Shown here: positions 44,885 to 54,555 of the stretch, in pieces
Numbering within the stretch: the first letter of the stretch is position 1
How the letters are laid out: every line of letters starts with the position of its first letter
Assembly: GCF_001653795.1 (NCBI RefSeq)
Contig: NZ_CP011514.1
Location: 4,894,727-4,958,726 of the forward strand
Direction: 5' to 3'
DNA length: 64,000 nt
DNA from: Mitsuaria sp. 7
Lineage (GTDB): Bacteria; Pseudomonadota; Gammaproteobacteria; Burkholderiales; Burkholderiaceae_C
The notes under the pieces: model-generated
Told to the model about the DNA's origin: nothing
Database searches by the model: none
What the model saw: the letters and a program-made list of their open reading frames with translations, nothing else
Program-made: the position numbers and the translations under genes

Positions 44885-46483
44885 ATGCGCTCAGTCCTCC
44901 CCCTCTCGCTGGCTCTGCTCATGTCCGCCTTGCTTCCCGCCGCTCACGCGGCCGGCGCCGCCGCGGTCAAGCCGCTCGTGTACTGCACCGACGCCAGCCC
45001 CGAGGGCTTCGACCCGGGGTTATGGGATTCGGCCAGCACGAACAACGTCAACAACCAGATGTTCCAGGGCCTGGTGCGCTTCGAGCGCGGCGGGACCGCG
45101 CTGCAACCGGCCCTCGCGACGAGCTGGACCATCAGCCCCGACGCCCGCGAGTTCACCTTCACGCTGCGCGAGAACGTCCGTTTCCACACCCGCCCGTGGT
45201 TCACGCCGACGCGCGCGTTGAACGCCGATGACGTGCTCTTCACCTTCGGCCGTTTCCTCGACCGCGAGCACCCGTTCAACAAGGCCTTCCCGGCCAACTT
45301 CATCTATCCGCAGAACCTCGGCCTGGCCAAGGCGATCGCGAAGATGGAGAAGCTCGACGACCGCACCGTCCGCTTCACGCTGACGCAGCCCAACGTCACC
45401 TTCGTCACCTGGTTCGCGATGGCCTTCGCCGGCATCCAGTCGGCGGAGTACGGACAGCAACTGCTGCGCGAAGGCAAGGCGCCGCAGATCAACCGCCTGC
45501 CCATCGGCACCGGCCCGTACCGCTTCCGCAGCTATGCCAAGGACGACGTCGTCCGCATGGAAGGCAACCCCGACTACTGGGGCGAGCCGCAGAAGACGCA
45601 GAAGCTGATCTTCACCATCAGCCGCGAGGCGCCGGTGCGCGTGCAGAAGCTGCTCGCGGGCGAGTGCCAGATCACCTCGCCGCTGCGCGACATCGACGTC
45701 GCCGCGATCGACCGCCATCCGGAGCGCATCAAGCTGGAGAAGATCCAGGCGCTCAACATCTCCTACCTGTCGTTCAACCTGCGCAAGCCGCCGACCGACA
45801 ACCGGCTCGTGCGCGAGGCGCTGGACATCTCGGTCGACCGCGACGCGATCTTCCGCGCGCTGTTCCCGCGCGGCGACGCGATGCAGGCGGTGAATCCCTT
45901 CCCGCCCGCGATCCCCGGCTACAACAAGTCGCTGAAGAACGAGTACAACCCCGACCGCGCCAAGGCACTGCTCAAGCAGGCCGGCTTTCCGGACGGACTG
46001 GACCTCGACCTGTGGGCGCTGCCGGTCACACGTCCCACCAACCCGAACGGCCAGCTGATGGCGCAGCTGATCCAGCAGGACTGGGCCCGCATCGGCGTGC
46101 GCGCGCAGATCCGCAGCTACGAATGGGGCGAGTACCTCAAGCGCGCCAACGCCGGCGAGCACACGGTCTACATGAGCGGCTGGTCCGGCGAGAGCGGCGA
46201 CGCCGACGACTTCCTGACGCCCAATCTCAGCTGCGCGACCAACAAGTCCGGCGTGAAGTTCTGCAACCAGGAGTTCGAACGCCTCATCGATGCCGCGCGG
46301 GCCACGGCCGATCAGGGCAAGCGCATCGCCCTCTACGAGAAAGCCCAGGAGATCTTCAAGCGGGAACGCCCGTGGATCACGATGGCACACTCGACGGTGT
46401 ACATCCCCACCAGCAAGGACTTGCGCGGCTTCAAGATGCAGCCGAACGGGGGTGTCGTCTTCGAGAACGTCTATCGTGAATAA
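44885..46483 (+). CDS. Peptide ABC transporter periplasmic binding protein (DppA family)
   Basis: 532-residue SBP family 5 protein with a cleavable signal (LPLSLALLMSALLPAAHA). Markers: LVYCTDASPEGFDPGLWDSAST near the mature N-terminus, GTGPYRFRSYAKDDVVRME, and WALPVTRPTNPNGQLMAQL. It captures di- or oligopeptides for the DppBCDF-like system encoded just upstream. Relatives DppA and MppA bind dipeptides and murein tripeptide respectively; context favours wall peptides. Confidence 0.92.
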   Translation: MRSVLPLSLALLMSALLPAAHAAGAAAVKPLVYCTDASPEGFDPGLWDSASTNNVNNQMFQGLVRFERGGTALQPALATSWTISPDAREFTFTLRENVRFHTRPWFTPTRALNADDVLFTFGRFLDREHPFNKAFPANFIYPQNLGLAKAIAKMEKLDDRTVRFTLTQPNVTFVTWFAMAFAGIQSAEYGQQLLREGKAPQINRLPIGTGPYRFRSYAKDDVVRMEGNPDYWGEPQKTQKLIFTISREAPVRVQKLLAGECQITSPLRDIDVAAIDRHPERIKLEKIQALNISYLSFNLRKPPTDNRLVREALDISVDRDAIFRALFPRGDAMQAVNPFPPAIPGYNKSLKNEYNPDRAKALLKQAGFPDGLDLDLWALPVTRPTNPNGQLMAQLIQQDWARIGVRAQIRSYEWGEYLKRANAGEHTVYMSGWSGESGDADDFLTPNLSCATNKSGVKFCNQEFERLIDAARATADQGKRIALYEKAQEIFKRERPWITMAHSTVYIPTSKDLRGFKMQPNGGVVFENVYRE

Positions 46484-46588
46484 GCCTCCCCTCCTCCTTA
46501 GCGCGCCGGCCCGAGCGCCGGGCCGCCCCAAGCCGGGCCGGGCCCCCTCGGGGGGTCGGACGACGTACCCGTCGGACGGGGGGCTGAC

Positions 46589-47488
46589 ATGAGGCTCCGC
46601 CATATAGAAGTCTTCCACGCGATCATGCAGGCCGGCACGATCAGCGGCGCGGCGCAGCTGCTCCACATCTCGCAACCCGCCGTGACCAAGGTGCTGCAGC
46701 ACTGCGAGCTGCAGCTCGGCATGCCGCTGTTCGACCGCGTCCGCGGCAAGCTCTATCCCACGCCGGAAGCGCAGCGGCTCTTCGTCGAGATCGACAAGCT
46801 CAACCGCGACCTGGTCGCGATCCGGCGCCTGGCCGCCAACCTGCGCAGCGGCGAATCCGAATCGCTGCGCCTGATGGCCACGCCGACGCTGGGCGCCTCG
46901 GTGATCCCCGCCGCGATGACGCACTGGGCGCAAGCCTTCCCGCGCAGCCGCTGCCAGCTCAGCACGAATCACACCCGCGAGATCGTCTCGGCGTTGCTGC
47001 TCGGCGAGGCCGACCTCGCCCTCAGCCTGCAGGACCCGCGCCACCCCGGCATCAAGGCCGAGGTGCTGGCCAGCGGCACGATGATGGCGCTGTGCCCGAT
47101 GCACAGCCCCGAGGCCCAAGGCACCGGTCCGCTGCCGCTGGAGGAGATCCAGTCCGAGCTGATCGCGATGGCCGAGGACGACCCGCTCGGCCACATGCTG
47201 CACAACGCCAGCGAGGCCGAAGGCCGTCACCTCGACAGCCGCATCACCGTGCAGACCTACCAGCTCGCCCGCGCGCTGGTGGAGGCCGGCGTCGGCATGA
47301 CCGCGGTCGATCCCTTCACCGCCGCGTCGGCCGACCGCACCCGCGTGAAGGTCCGCCCGCTCGCGCCGGCCATGAGCATCCAGCTGTACCTGCTGACCTC
47401 CGCCAGCGCACCGCTGGCGCAGGCCGCGCGCCGGCTGGTCACCTACCTGCGCGACGCCGCCCGCGCCAACCTCGAGAGCCTGGAGTGA
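46589..47488 (+). CDS. LysR-family transcriptional regulator
   Basis: 299 residues. Winged HTH at 1-60: LRHIEVFHAIMQAGTISGAAQLLHISQPAVTKVLQHCE-type sequence, with a two-domain periplasmic-binding-like effector region after it. It lies between the peptide ABC genes and the D-Ala-D-Ala dipeptidase gene, so it is a candidate regulator of the wall-peptide genes. The effector is unknown; by analogy with AmpR a muropeptide is possible. Confidence 0.9.
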   Translation: MRLRHIEVFHAIMQAGTISGAAQLLHISQPAVTKVLQHCELQLGMPLFDRVRGKLYPTPEAQRLFVEIDKLNRDLVAIRRLAANLRSGESESLRLMATPTLGASVIPAAMTHWAQAFPRSRCQLSTNHTREIVSALLLGEADLALSLQDPRHPGIKAEVLASGTMMALCPMHSPEAQGTGPLPLEEIQSELIAMAEDDPLGHMLHNASEAEGRHLDSRITVQTYQLARALVEAGVGMTAVDPFTAASADRTRVKVRPLAPAMSIQLYLLTSASAPLAQAARRLVTYLRDAARANLESLE

Positions 47489-47530
47489 CGCGCCCCCGCG
47501 TCTGATCTTCCGGCTCCACGTCGCCCCACC

Positions 47531-48172
47531 ATGACTCCGGACGCCTCTGCCGCCAACGCCCCTCCGCCGCCCATCCCCTGCGAGGAGATCGCCGCGCACG
47601 CGGAGTTCCGCGCGCTGCTGACGATCCCCGGCATCGCGGTGGACCTGCGTTATGCGACCCCCGACAACTTCGTCGGCCGCAACGTCTACGGCGGACTGGA
47701 CTGCGCCTACCTGCGCCGCGAGTCGGCGGACGCCGTGGCGGAGGCGGCCGCCTTCCTCGGCCGCCACTGCCCCGGCGTGACGCTGGTGGTGCTGGACGCG
47801 CTGCGGCCGCAACGCGTGCAGGAGGCGCTGTGGGCCGAGCTCGAAGGCACGCCGCTGACGAAGTACCTCGCGCATCCGGCGCGGCGTTCCATCCATTCCT
47901 TCGGCATGGCGGTCGACGTCACGCTGCTCGACGCCGAGGGCCGCGAGCTCGACATGGGCACCGGCTTCGACGAGATGACGCCCGCCTCGCACCCCGAGTT
48001 CGAAGCCGAGCAGCTCGCCGCCGGCGGCCTGACCGCCGACCAGCTCCGTCACCGCGGCTGGCTGCGGGCGGCGATGCGCCACGCCGGCTTCCAGACCATC
48101 AGCACCGAGTGGTGGCACTTCGACTTCGGCGACCGGGAACGCGTCCGCCGCGAGCTGCCGCTGGTGATCTGA
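47531..48172 (+). CDS. ddpX: D-alanyl-D-alanine dipeptidase (DdpX/VanX type)
   Basis: 213-residue zinc peptidase. Ligands His122 and Asp129 lie in SIHSFGMAVDV; Glu193 and His196 in TEWWHF; Arg92 in DALRPQ stabilises the transition state. No signal peptide, so cytoplasmic, as for DdpX, which releases D-alanine from D-Ala-D-Ala as a nutrient in starving E. coli next to a Dpp-like transporter. The same arrangement appears here: ABC importer, regulator, dipeptidase. Confidence 0.93.
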   Translation: MTPDASAANAPPPPIPCEEIAAHAEFRALLTIPGIAVDLRYATPDNFVGRNVYGGLDCAYLRRESADAVAEAAAFLGRHCPGVTLVVLDALRPQRVQEALWAELEGTPLTKYLAHPARRSIHSFGMAVDVTLLDAEGRELDMGTGFDEMTPASHPEFEAEQLAAGGLTADQLRHRGWLRAAMRHAGFQTISTEWWHFDFGDRERVRRELPLVI

Positions 48173-48190
48173 CCGCTTTCCGGAGATTCC

Positions 48191-49243
48191 ATGACCGCTT
48201 CCCGTCGCCAGATCCTGACCGGCGCCGCCACGGCGGCGGCCACCGCGTTCGGCGCGCTACCGGCAGCACACGCCCAGAAGTCCGGGCCCGAGCCGCTGCG
48301 CGCGCGTCGGCTGAAGGTCGGCGACACGATCGGCCTCGTCAGCCCCGCCAACGCCACCTACGAGCGCGAGCCGCTGGAGATCGCCGTCGAGTCGCTCGAA
48401 GCGCTCGGCTTCAAGGTCAAGCTCGGCGCCAACGTGCGCGGGCGCTACGGCCAGTTCGGCGGCACCGACGTGCAGCGCGCCGCCGACATCAACGACTTCT
48501 TCGCCGACGACGAGGTCGCGGGCCTCCTCGCGCTGACCGGCGGCTCCGGCTGCAACCGCATCGTCGACAAGCTGAACTACGCGCTGATCCGCCGCAAGCC
48601 GAAGTTCTTCGGCGGCTTCTCGGACCTGACCAGCCTGGTCAACGCGATCCACCGGCAGACGGGGCTGATCACCTTCCACTGCCCGGTCGCGGGCTCGGAG
48701 TGGAACGAGTTCTCCCTTCAGCACTTCCGCGCCGTCGCGATGGATGCGCAGGCGGACCTGCTGCAGAACCCGCAGGGCGAGCGCGGCGCCAGCCTGGTCC
48801 AGCGCGAGGACCGCATCAGCACGCTGCGTCCGGGCCTGGCGCGCGGGCCGCTGGTCGGCGGCAACCTGGCGGTGCTGAGCTCGCTGGCGGGGTCGCCGTT
48901 CTTCCCGGACACGCGCGGCGCGATCCTCTTCCTCGAAGAGATCAACGAATACATCTACCGCGTCGACCGCATGCTCTCGACGCTGCGCCTGTGCGGCGCG
49001 CTCGACCAGCTGGCCGGCGTCGTGCTGGGCAAGTTCACGCAGTGCGGACCGGGCGACGGCAACTTCGGCACGCTGACGCTGGACGAGGTCTTCGACGACT
49101 ACTTCCTCCCGCTGAACGTGCCCGTCTACCGCGGCGCCATGATCGGCCACATCAAGCGCAAGTTCACCGTACCGGTGGGCCAGCCCGCCGAGATGGACGC
49201 ACGCGCCGGCACGCTGCGGCTGCTGTCGCCGGCGGTGCGCTGA
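48191..49243 (+). CDS. Exported L,D-carboxypeptidase, S66 family
   Basis: 350 residues with a twin-arginine signal (TASRRQILTGAATAAATA...AHAQ). Catalytic Ser144 in GGFSDLTSL, Glu249 in LFLEEINE and His320 in MIGHIKRK form the S66 triad. S66 enzymes cut the bond between meso-diaminopimelate and D-Ala of murein tetrapeptides; most are cytoplasmic, so an exported form is notable. It starts 18 bases after ddpX and is surely co-transcribed. Confidence 0.9.
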   Translation: MTASRRQILTGAATAAATAFGALPAAHAQKSGPEPLRARRLKVGDTIGLVSPANATYEREPLEIAVESLEALGFKVKLGANVRGRYGQFGGTDVQRAADINDFFADDEVAGLLALTGGSGCNRIVDKLNYALIRRKPKFFGGFSDLTSLVNAIHRQTGLITFHCPVAGSEWNEFSLQHFRAVAMDAQADLLQNPQGERGASLVQREDRISTLRPGLARGPLVGGNLAVLSSLAGSPFFPDTRGAILFLEEINEYIYRVDRMLSTLRLCGALDQLAGVVLGKFTQCGPGDGNFGTLTLDEVFDDYFLPLNVPVYRGAMIGHIKRKFTVPVGQPAEMDARAGTLRLLSPAVR

Positions 49244-49311
49244 GGGGTGACGGATGACGGGATCGGGAGCCCGCACTCACCGACCCTCTCCACCCTCCGG
49301 AAGGCTCTGCC

Positions 49312-49941
49312 ATGGACCCGGCAGCTCCCGCATTCGTTCCCGTGACGCCGGCAGCCGGCATGGAGGCCGCCGCCATCGCCGCGGCCGCTGCTGTCCGTGA
49401 CGGGAAGTCCTCCGATGAACTGGCGCAGGGCGCGCTCCATTGGGAATGCACCTGGCGCATCGGGCTGATGTGGACGGCGGAGCAGCTGACGACCGCGTAT
49501 ACGCCGCAGGTGCGCGAGGGGCTTCGGGGCTGGGCGCAGTACCTCGAGGCCATGGCGGACGATCTGAAGACGCAGGCGCGCAAGGGCCACGTGACCGGCA
49601 TCGAGGAACGCCTGCGGCAGTGCGACCGGATCTGGGCCGCCAATCAGCGCATCCTCCAGCGCGTCGTCAACAAGGAAGGCCGGCCGGTCGAACAGCTCGC
49701 CGCGGACCCCGAGCAACAGGCGATGAGCATGTTCCTGTTCAACAGGAATGCCTTCTTCAAGATGTGCAAGATGGGCTGGTTCGCGCAGGTCGGACTGCTT
49801 CCGCAGCAGGATCGCGCCCGGTTCATCGACCTCATGGACCGGCTGGAGATCTGCAGCGATCCCGCGGCCGGGCACCATCTCCTGCGCCTGCTGAATCACC
49901 ACGCGCCGCAGGTCAGCCGGGACCCCTTGCGTCGCTTCTGA
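49312..49941 (+). CDS. Protein of unknown function
   Basis: 209 residues, mainly helical, with an Ala-rich start and Trp/Arg-rich middle (HWECTWRIGLMWTAEQL; GWAQYLEAMADDLKTQARKG). The centre carries a helix pair with CDRIWAANQRILQRVV. No signal peptide and no domain recognised. Separate from the exported carboxypeptidase by 68 bases; stops seven bases from the convergent PBP4 gene. Confidence 0.65.
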   Translation: MDPAAPAFVPVTPAAGMEAAAIAAAAAVRDGKSSDELAQGALHWECTWRIGLMWTAEQLTTAYTPQVREGLRGWAQYLEAMADDLKTQARKGHVTGIEERLRQCDRIWAANQRILQRVVNKEGRPVEQLAADPEQQAMSMFLFNRNAFFKMCKMGWFAQVGLLPQQDRARFIDLMDRLEICSDPAAGHHLLRLLNHHAPQVSRDPLRRF

Positions 49942-49947
49942 GCGCGC

Positions 49948-51381
49948 TCAGCGCCGCGCCACCCAGTCCACCAGCGCGTCGATCGCCGGACGCGCCTTCG
50001 CCGCCTGATCGTCGTTGACGATCGCGACGACGATCCAGGTCTTGCCCGTCGAGTCCGGCACGAAGCCGGCCAGCGCCACCACGTCGCGCAGGGTGCCGGT
50101 CTTCATCCTCGCCCGGCCCTCGGCGGCCGTGCCCTTGAAGCGGCGGATCAGCGTGCCGTCGACGCCGGCCACCGGCAGGGTGGCCAGCAGTTCGGGGCCG
50201 TGCGCGCCGCGCGCCGAAGCCTGCAGCATCGCCGCCATCTGCGCCGCGGACGCGCGCTCGCTGCGCGACAGGCCGGAGCCGTTCTCCAGCGTCAGGCCGG
50301 TCGTGGTGATCTTCTGCGCGTCGAACCACTCGCGCACGACGCGTGCGGCCGCCTCGCGGGTGTCCTCGCCGGGCCGGGCCGCCGACGCGCCCAGGCGCAG
50401 GAAGAGCATCCGCGCCAGCGCGTTGTCCGAGGACTTCATGACCGGCCGCAGCAGCTCCGCCAGCGGGCGGTCGCGGTGCTGCGCCAGCACGCGGGCGCCT
50501 TCGGGCGTCGCCCCCTCGCGGATCTCCCCCGACAGCGTGCCCCCCAGGGAGCCCCACAGCTGCCGCAGCGCCTGCGTCGTCTCCCACTGGCGATCCAGCA
50601 CGTTCAGCGACTGCAAGACCTGGCACCCGCGCGGGAACCCGCCCGCGAGCACCAGCCGCCCGCCGCCGTCCGGCAAGGCCTCGAAGCGCGACGGCTGCCA
50701 GTCGTCGTCCCAGTCCTTGCAGGGCTTGTCGTTCAGCTGGACGGCGCTCGCGTCGACCGCGAGTCCGCCGAACTGCGGGAACGGCCGCACCGTCAGCCCG
50801 CGGTCGTCGGACCAGAAGTCGTACTGCAGCAGGTTGCCGTTGAGGTGCAGCGCGTCCGGGATGACGTTGTACGGAAACTCCGCCTGCTCATCGAATCGCG
50901 GCGCGCCGATGTCCGGACGCGCGGGGTTGAACAGCCCGCGATCGACGACGATGCCGTCGGCCAGTTCACGCACGCCATGGCGCTCGCGGACCTCGCGCAG
51001 CATCGCCCACAACGCGGGCCAGTCGAGGTCGGCATCGGCGCCGCCCTTGAGCACCAGCGGACCGTCGAGGCGGCCGTCGCGGATCTCGCCGGCGGCCAGC
51101 AGCTGGGTCTGTCCCCGGCTGTTGGGACCGAGCCGGTCCAGCGCCACCACCGCGGTGATCGTCTTCATCGTCGAGGCCGGCGCCATCGGCCGGTCCGCGT
51201 TCAGACGCAGCCCCGTGCCCGGCGCGTCCAGCGGATAGGCCACCACCGCCAGCGACGAGGCCGGCACGCCGGCCTGGCGCAACGCGGACTCGACCGGCGG
51301 GGGCGGGGTGTCGACGAAGGTGGCGCAGCCGCTCGTCACGAGCGCGGCGGCGAGAAGCACGAGAGCGGGGATCGATCGCAT
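49948..51381 (-). CDS. dacB: D-alanyl-D-alanine carboxypeptidase/endopeptidase PBP4, lipoprotein form
   Basis: 477-residue class C penicillin-binding protein. Lipobox VTSGC (Cys19) suggests membrane anchoring, unlike soluble E. coli PBP4. Motif 1 is Ser70-x-x-Lys73 (ASTMKT), motif 2 SSDN, motif 3 KTGTLRD near the C-terminus; a large insert domain between motifs 1 and 2 is typical. It removes terminal D-Ala and cuts 4-3 cross-links. Start at 51381 because the signal sequence follows directly. Confidence 0.93.
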   Translation of the reverse strand: MRSIPALVLLAAALVTSGCATFVDTPPPPVESALRQAGVPASSLAVVAYPLDAPGTGLRLNADRPMAPASTMKTITAVVALDRLGPNSRGQTQLLAAGEIRDGRLDGPLVLKGGADADLDWPALWAMLREVRERHGVRELADGIVVDRGLFNPARPDIGAPRFDEQAEFPYNVIPDALHLNGNLLQYDFWSDDRGLTVRPFPQFGGLAVDASAVQLNDKPCKDWDDDWQPSRFEALPDGGGRLVLAGGFPRGCQVLQSLNVLDRQWETTQALRQLWGSLGGTLSGEIREGATPEGARVLAQHRDRPLAELLRPVMKSSDNALARMLFLRLGASAARPGEDTREAAARVVREWFDAQKITTTGLTLENGSGLSRSERASAAQMAAMLQASARGAHGPELLATLPVAGVDGTLIRRFKGTAAEGRARMKTGTLRDVVALAGFVPDSTGKTWIVVAIVNDDQAAKARPAIDALVDWVARR

Positions 51382-51619
51382 GAGCAGCGACTGTATATTC
51401 CCGGCCCCGCTGCATTCCCGCAGGTTATACGCGCGAGACAAGCATTCATCGGGACGGAAACAACAAATGGGTGACGTTCCTATGACGGTCAAAACCGCTC
51501 GTGCTTGAAGATCGTTCACAGCTCGCAACACAGCAACACCCCAGGGTCGCCCCGCATCGGACGGCCCCCGTCGTTGGAGGCGTTCCCAGGACGCCGGACC
51601 GGTTAACAAGGAGAAGGTC

Positions 51620-54481
51620 GTGAAACTGAATCAACTCGCCCGCTGCCTCGTCGTGGTGGGACTGGGCGCCCACGCGGCGGCCTGGTCGCAGGAAGTCCAG
51701 AAGATCGAGCGGGTGGAGATCACCGGCTCGAGCATCAAGCGCATCCAGGACGAGGGCGCGCTGCCGGTGCAGACCATCTCGCGCCGCGACCTGGACCGCC
51801 AGGGCATCGTGTCGGCCGAGCAGCTGATCGCCACGCTCTCCTCCAACGGCAACGGCCTGGACAACCTGGCCTCCAACGCGGACGTGGTCTCGGGCCAGTC
51901 CCGCGGCAACAACGGCGCGACCTCCGCCAACCTGCGCCTGCAAGGCGCCAACGCGACGCTGATCCTGCTGAACGGCCGCCGCATCGCCGCGCACGGCCTG
52001 AACGGCGGCGTCGTCGACCTGAACCAGATCCCGATGGCCGCGATCGAGCGCGTCGAGGTGCTGAAGGACGGCGCCTCGTCGACCTACGGCACCGACGCCG
52101 TCGGCGGCGTCATCAACTTCATCCTGCGCAAGGACTACACCGGCCTGACCGTCAGCGGCTTCACCGACGTGACGCAGCACGGCGGCGGCAACATCTACCG
52201 CGGCTCGGTGACCGGCGGCGTCGGCAACATCGACAAGGACGGCTTCAACGTCATGGCCGTGCTGTCCATGACGGACAACAAGCGCCTGGACGGCTCGCAG
52301 CGCGGCTTCGTCAACAGCTTCCAGCCCGAACGCGGCCTGTCCCCGGACACGCGCGGCACGCCGTTCGCGACGGTCTTCTTCTCGCCCACGATCACGCCGC
52401 CGGTCTACAACGGCGCGACCCTCACCAGCGCCAACATCCTGGACCTGCCGGGCGGCGCGGGTTGCGCCTCGCAGCCGGGCATGGCCCCGTACGCGGAGAA
52501 GCTCTGGAACTCCGCCGCCGCGTCGCCGGCCAACCAGTTTGGTTGCGCGTGGGATTCGGGCAAGGCCGCGGTGATCCAGCAGCCGGTGAAGAACACCAAC
52601 CTGGTGACGCGCGGCATGCTCAAGCTGGGCGAGCACACGCTGACCGGCGAAGTGCTGCTGGGCAAGTCGGAATCGCAGAAGATCTTCTCCGCCAACCAGA
52701 TCAGCAGCGGCAGCGCGACCGCGACGATCGGGCTGCCCAACGGCACCAGCGTGCCGAGCCCGTTCCGCAGCCTGGCCTATCCGTCGAGCGGCGCGAGCTA
52801 CCAGACCGTGTGGAACGCGCTGGTGGGCGCCTTCCCGTCGCTGGCCTCGCAGACCGGCAAGCCGCTGGCCTTCCGCTGGCGCTGCATGGAGTGCGGCCAG
52901 CGCGAGTTCGAGACCACCACCGACACCGGCCGCTACCTGCTGAGCATGGACGGCCCGCTGCCCTTCCTCAAGGACTGGGACTACAAGGTCGGCGCGTCGC
53001 AGGCCTTCAGCAAGAGCAATTCGGTGCTGGGCTCCGGCTACCAGAACTGGGTGGGCCTGGCCAACCTGATCAACACCGGCGTGCTCAATCCCTTCCTGCT
53101 GGCCGGCCAGTCGCAGACGCCGGCGGCGCTGGCGGCGCTGGACGCGATCTCGGCGGAGGGCACCAAGCTCTACGGCGGCAAGTACACGACCGACGAGTAC
53201 GACGCGACCGCGTCCGGCCCGCTATTCAAGCTGCCCGCCGGTGACGTGATGGGCGCGGTGGGCGTGGACTACCGGATCGAGAAGTACCGCTTCGACGGCA
53301 ACCAGACGGTCAACACCAACGACATCAACACCTGGATCTTCAACGCCCCGTTCGACAACGTGAACGCGCTGAGCGGCGTGAAGCGCAAGGTGGGCGCGAT
53401 CTTCGGCGAGACCATCATCCCGATCGTCAAGAACCTGGACCTGAACCTCTCGGTGCGCTACGACAAGTACACCGGCTTCGGCAGCACGACCAACCCCAAG
53501 GCCTCGATCCGCTACCAGCCGATCGACAGCCTGGTGTTCCGCGCGTCGTACAGCACCGGCTTCCGCGTGCCGACCTTCAACCAGCTGTTCAACGGCGTCA
53601 CCGAGTCGCCCTACACCGGCGCGGGCGTGCCGGATCCGTCGACCTGCCCGACCAACGTGGTCAGCAACACGCCGGGCTGCCAGGCGGTCACCTTCAACAC
53701 GCTGTTCGGCGGCCGCAACGACCTGAAGCCGGAAGAGTCGAAGATGTCCAACATCGGCTTCGTGTGGCAGCCGATGAAGGATTTCAGCGCGTCGGTGGAC
53801 CTGTGGGACATCCGTCGTGACGGCCAGATCCAGAGCCTGACGCTGACGCAGATCCTGAACAACTACCAGCTGTTCCCGCAGGCCTTCCAGCGCGACGCCA
53901 ACGGCGTGCTGCAGACGGTGGACACCCGGTGGGTCAACACCGGCGAGACGCAGACGCGCGGCCTGGAACTGTCGATGCGCGGCAGCACGGCGATGAACGG
54001 CGGCCGCCTGAGCGCGGGGCTGGACGGCACCTACCTGCTGCGCAAGCGCTCCAAGCTGCTGGACAACGTGGCCTTCGGCCCGAGCGAGATCGGCCAGTTC
54101 ACGCGGTCGAGCGAGCTGGGCATCCGCTGGAAGCACAGCGCGTACATCACCTACACGTACGGCGACTGGGCCTGGTCGCTGCGCCAGCAATACAGCACGG
54201 GCTACTACGGCTACGTCCCGCCGGGCGTGGCCAACGGCAACGCGTCGGCGCCGGCCTTCGAGCCGTGGGTCAAGGCGTACTACCTGCACCATGCGAGCGT
54301 GGCCTACAGCGGCGTCAAGAACCTGACGGTCACCGTGGGGGTGAAGAACCTCTTCGACCAGGCGCCGCCGTTCGCCAACAGCTACGACACCAACACCGGT
54401 TCGGGCAGCTCGTGGGAACCGCGTGTGGCCGACCCGCGCGGACGCTCGTTCACGCTGGGGCTGGACTACAAGTTCTTCTGA
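51620..54481 (+). CDS. TonB-dependent outer membrane receptor (second)
   Basis: 953-residue receptor with signal peptide ending AAAWSQ. TonB box region VEITGSSIKRIQ, plug features LRLQGANATLILLNGRRIA and ERVEVLKDGASSTYGTDAVGGVINFILR-type sequence; barrel to the terminal DYKFF. Pairs of cysteines (GCAS...GCAW, WRCMECGQ) may close loops. AAGGAGAAGG before the ATG. Related receptors import peptides or carbohydrate; its place between PBP4 and LdcA genes suggests wall fragments. Confidence 0.9.
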   Translation: MKLNQLARCLVVVGLGAHAAAWSQEVQKIERVEITGSSIKRIQDEGALPVQTISRRDLDRQGIVSAEQLIATLSSNGNGLDNLASNADVVSGQSRGNNGATSANLRLQGANATLILLNGRRIAAHGLNGGVVDLNQIPMAAIERVEVLKDGASSTYGTDAVGGVINFILRKDYTGLTVSGFTDVTQHGGGNIYRGSVTGGVGNIDKDGFNVMAVLSMTDNKRLDGSQRGFVNSFQPERGLSPDTRGTPFATVFFSPTITPPVYNGATLTSANILDLPGGAGCASQPGMAPYAEKLWNSAAASPANQFGCAWDSGKAAVIQQPVKNTNLVTRGMLKLGEHTLTGEVLLGKSESQKIFSANQISSGSATATIGLPNGTSVPSPFRSLAYPSSGASYQTVWNALVGAFPSLASQTGKPLAFRWRCMECGQREFETTTDTGRYLLSMDGPLPFLKDWDYKVGASQAFSKSNSVLGSGYQNWVGLANLINTGVLNPFLLAGQSQTPAALAALDAISAEGTKLYGGKYTTDEYDATASGPLFKLPAGDVMGAVGVDYRIEKYRFDGNQTVNTNDINTWIFNAPFDNVNALSGVKRKVGAIFGETIIPIVKNLDLNLSVRYDKYTGFGSTTNPKASIRYQPIDSLVFRASYSTGFRVPTFNQLFNGVTESPYTGAGVPDPSTCPTNVVSNTPGCQAVTFNTLFGGRNDLKPEESKMSNIGFVWQPMKDFSASVDLWDIRRDGQIQSLTLTQILNNYQLFPQAFQRDANGVLQTVDTRWVNTGETQTRGLELSMRGSTAMNGGRLSAGLDGTYLLRKRSKLLDNVAFGPSEIGQFTRSSELGIRWKHSAYITYTYGDWAWSLRQQYSTGYYGYVPPGVANGNASAPAFEPWVKAYYLHHASVAYSGVKNLTVTVGVKNLFDQAPPFANSYDTNTGSGSSWEPRVADPRGRSFTLGLDYKFF

Positions 54482-54524
54482 TCAGGGTGCGCCTGCCGCC
54501 TTGCGCGGCAGACCCACAGACACC

Positions 54525-54555
54525 AAGCCCGCCGGGAGACCGGCGGGCTTTTTTA
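54525..54555 (+). terminator. Rho-independent terminator after the second TonB receptor
   Basis: AAGCCCGCCGG-GAGA-CCGGCGGGCTT, eleven pairs, followed by TTTT. The T-tract runs into the stop codon of the convergent antitoxin gene. Confidence 0.93.

Noticed and set aside
45020..48118. A 1032-codon minus-strand open frame opposite the binding protein, LysR and ddpX genes.
   Set aside because: It spans three good genes on the other strand and has the biased make-up of a shadow frame.
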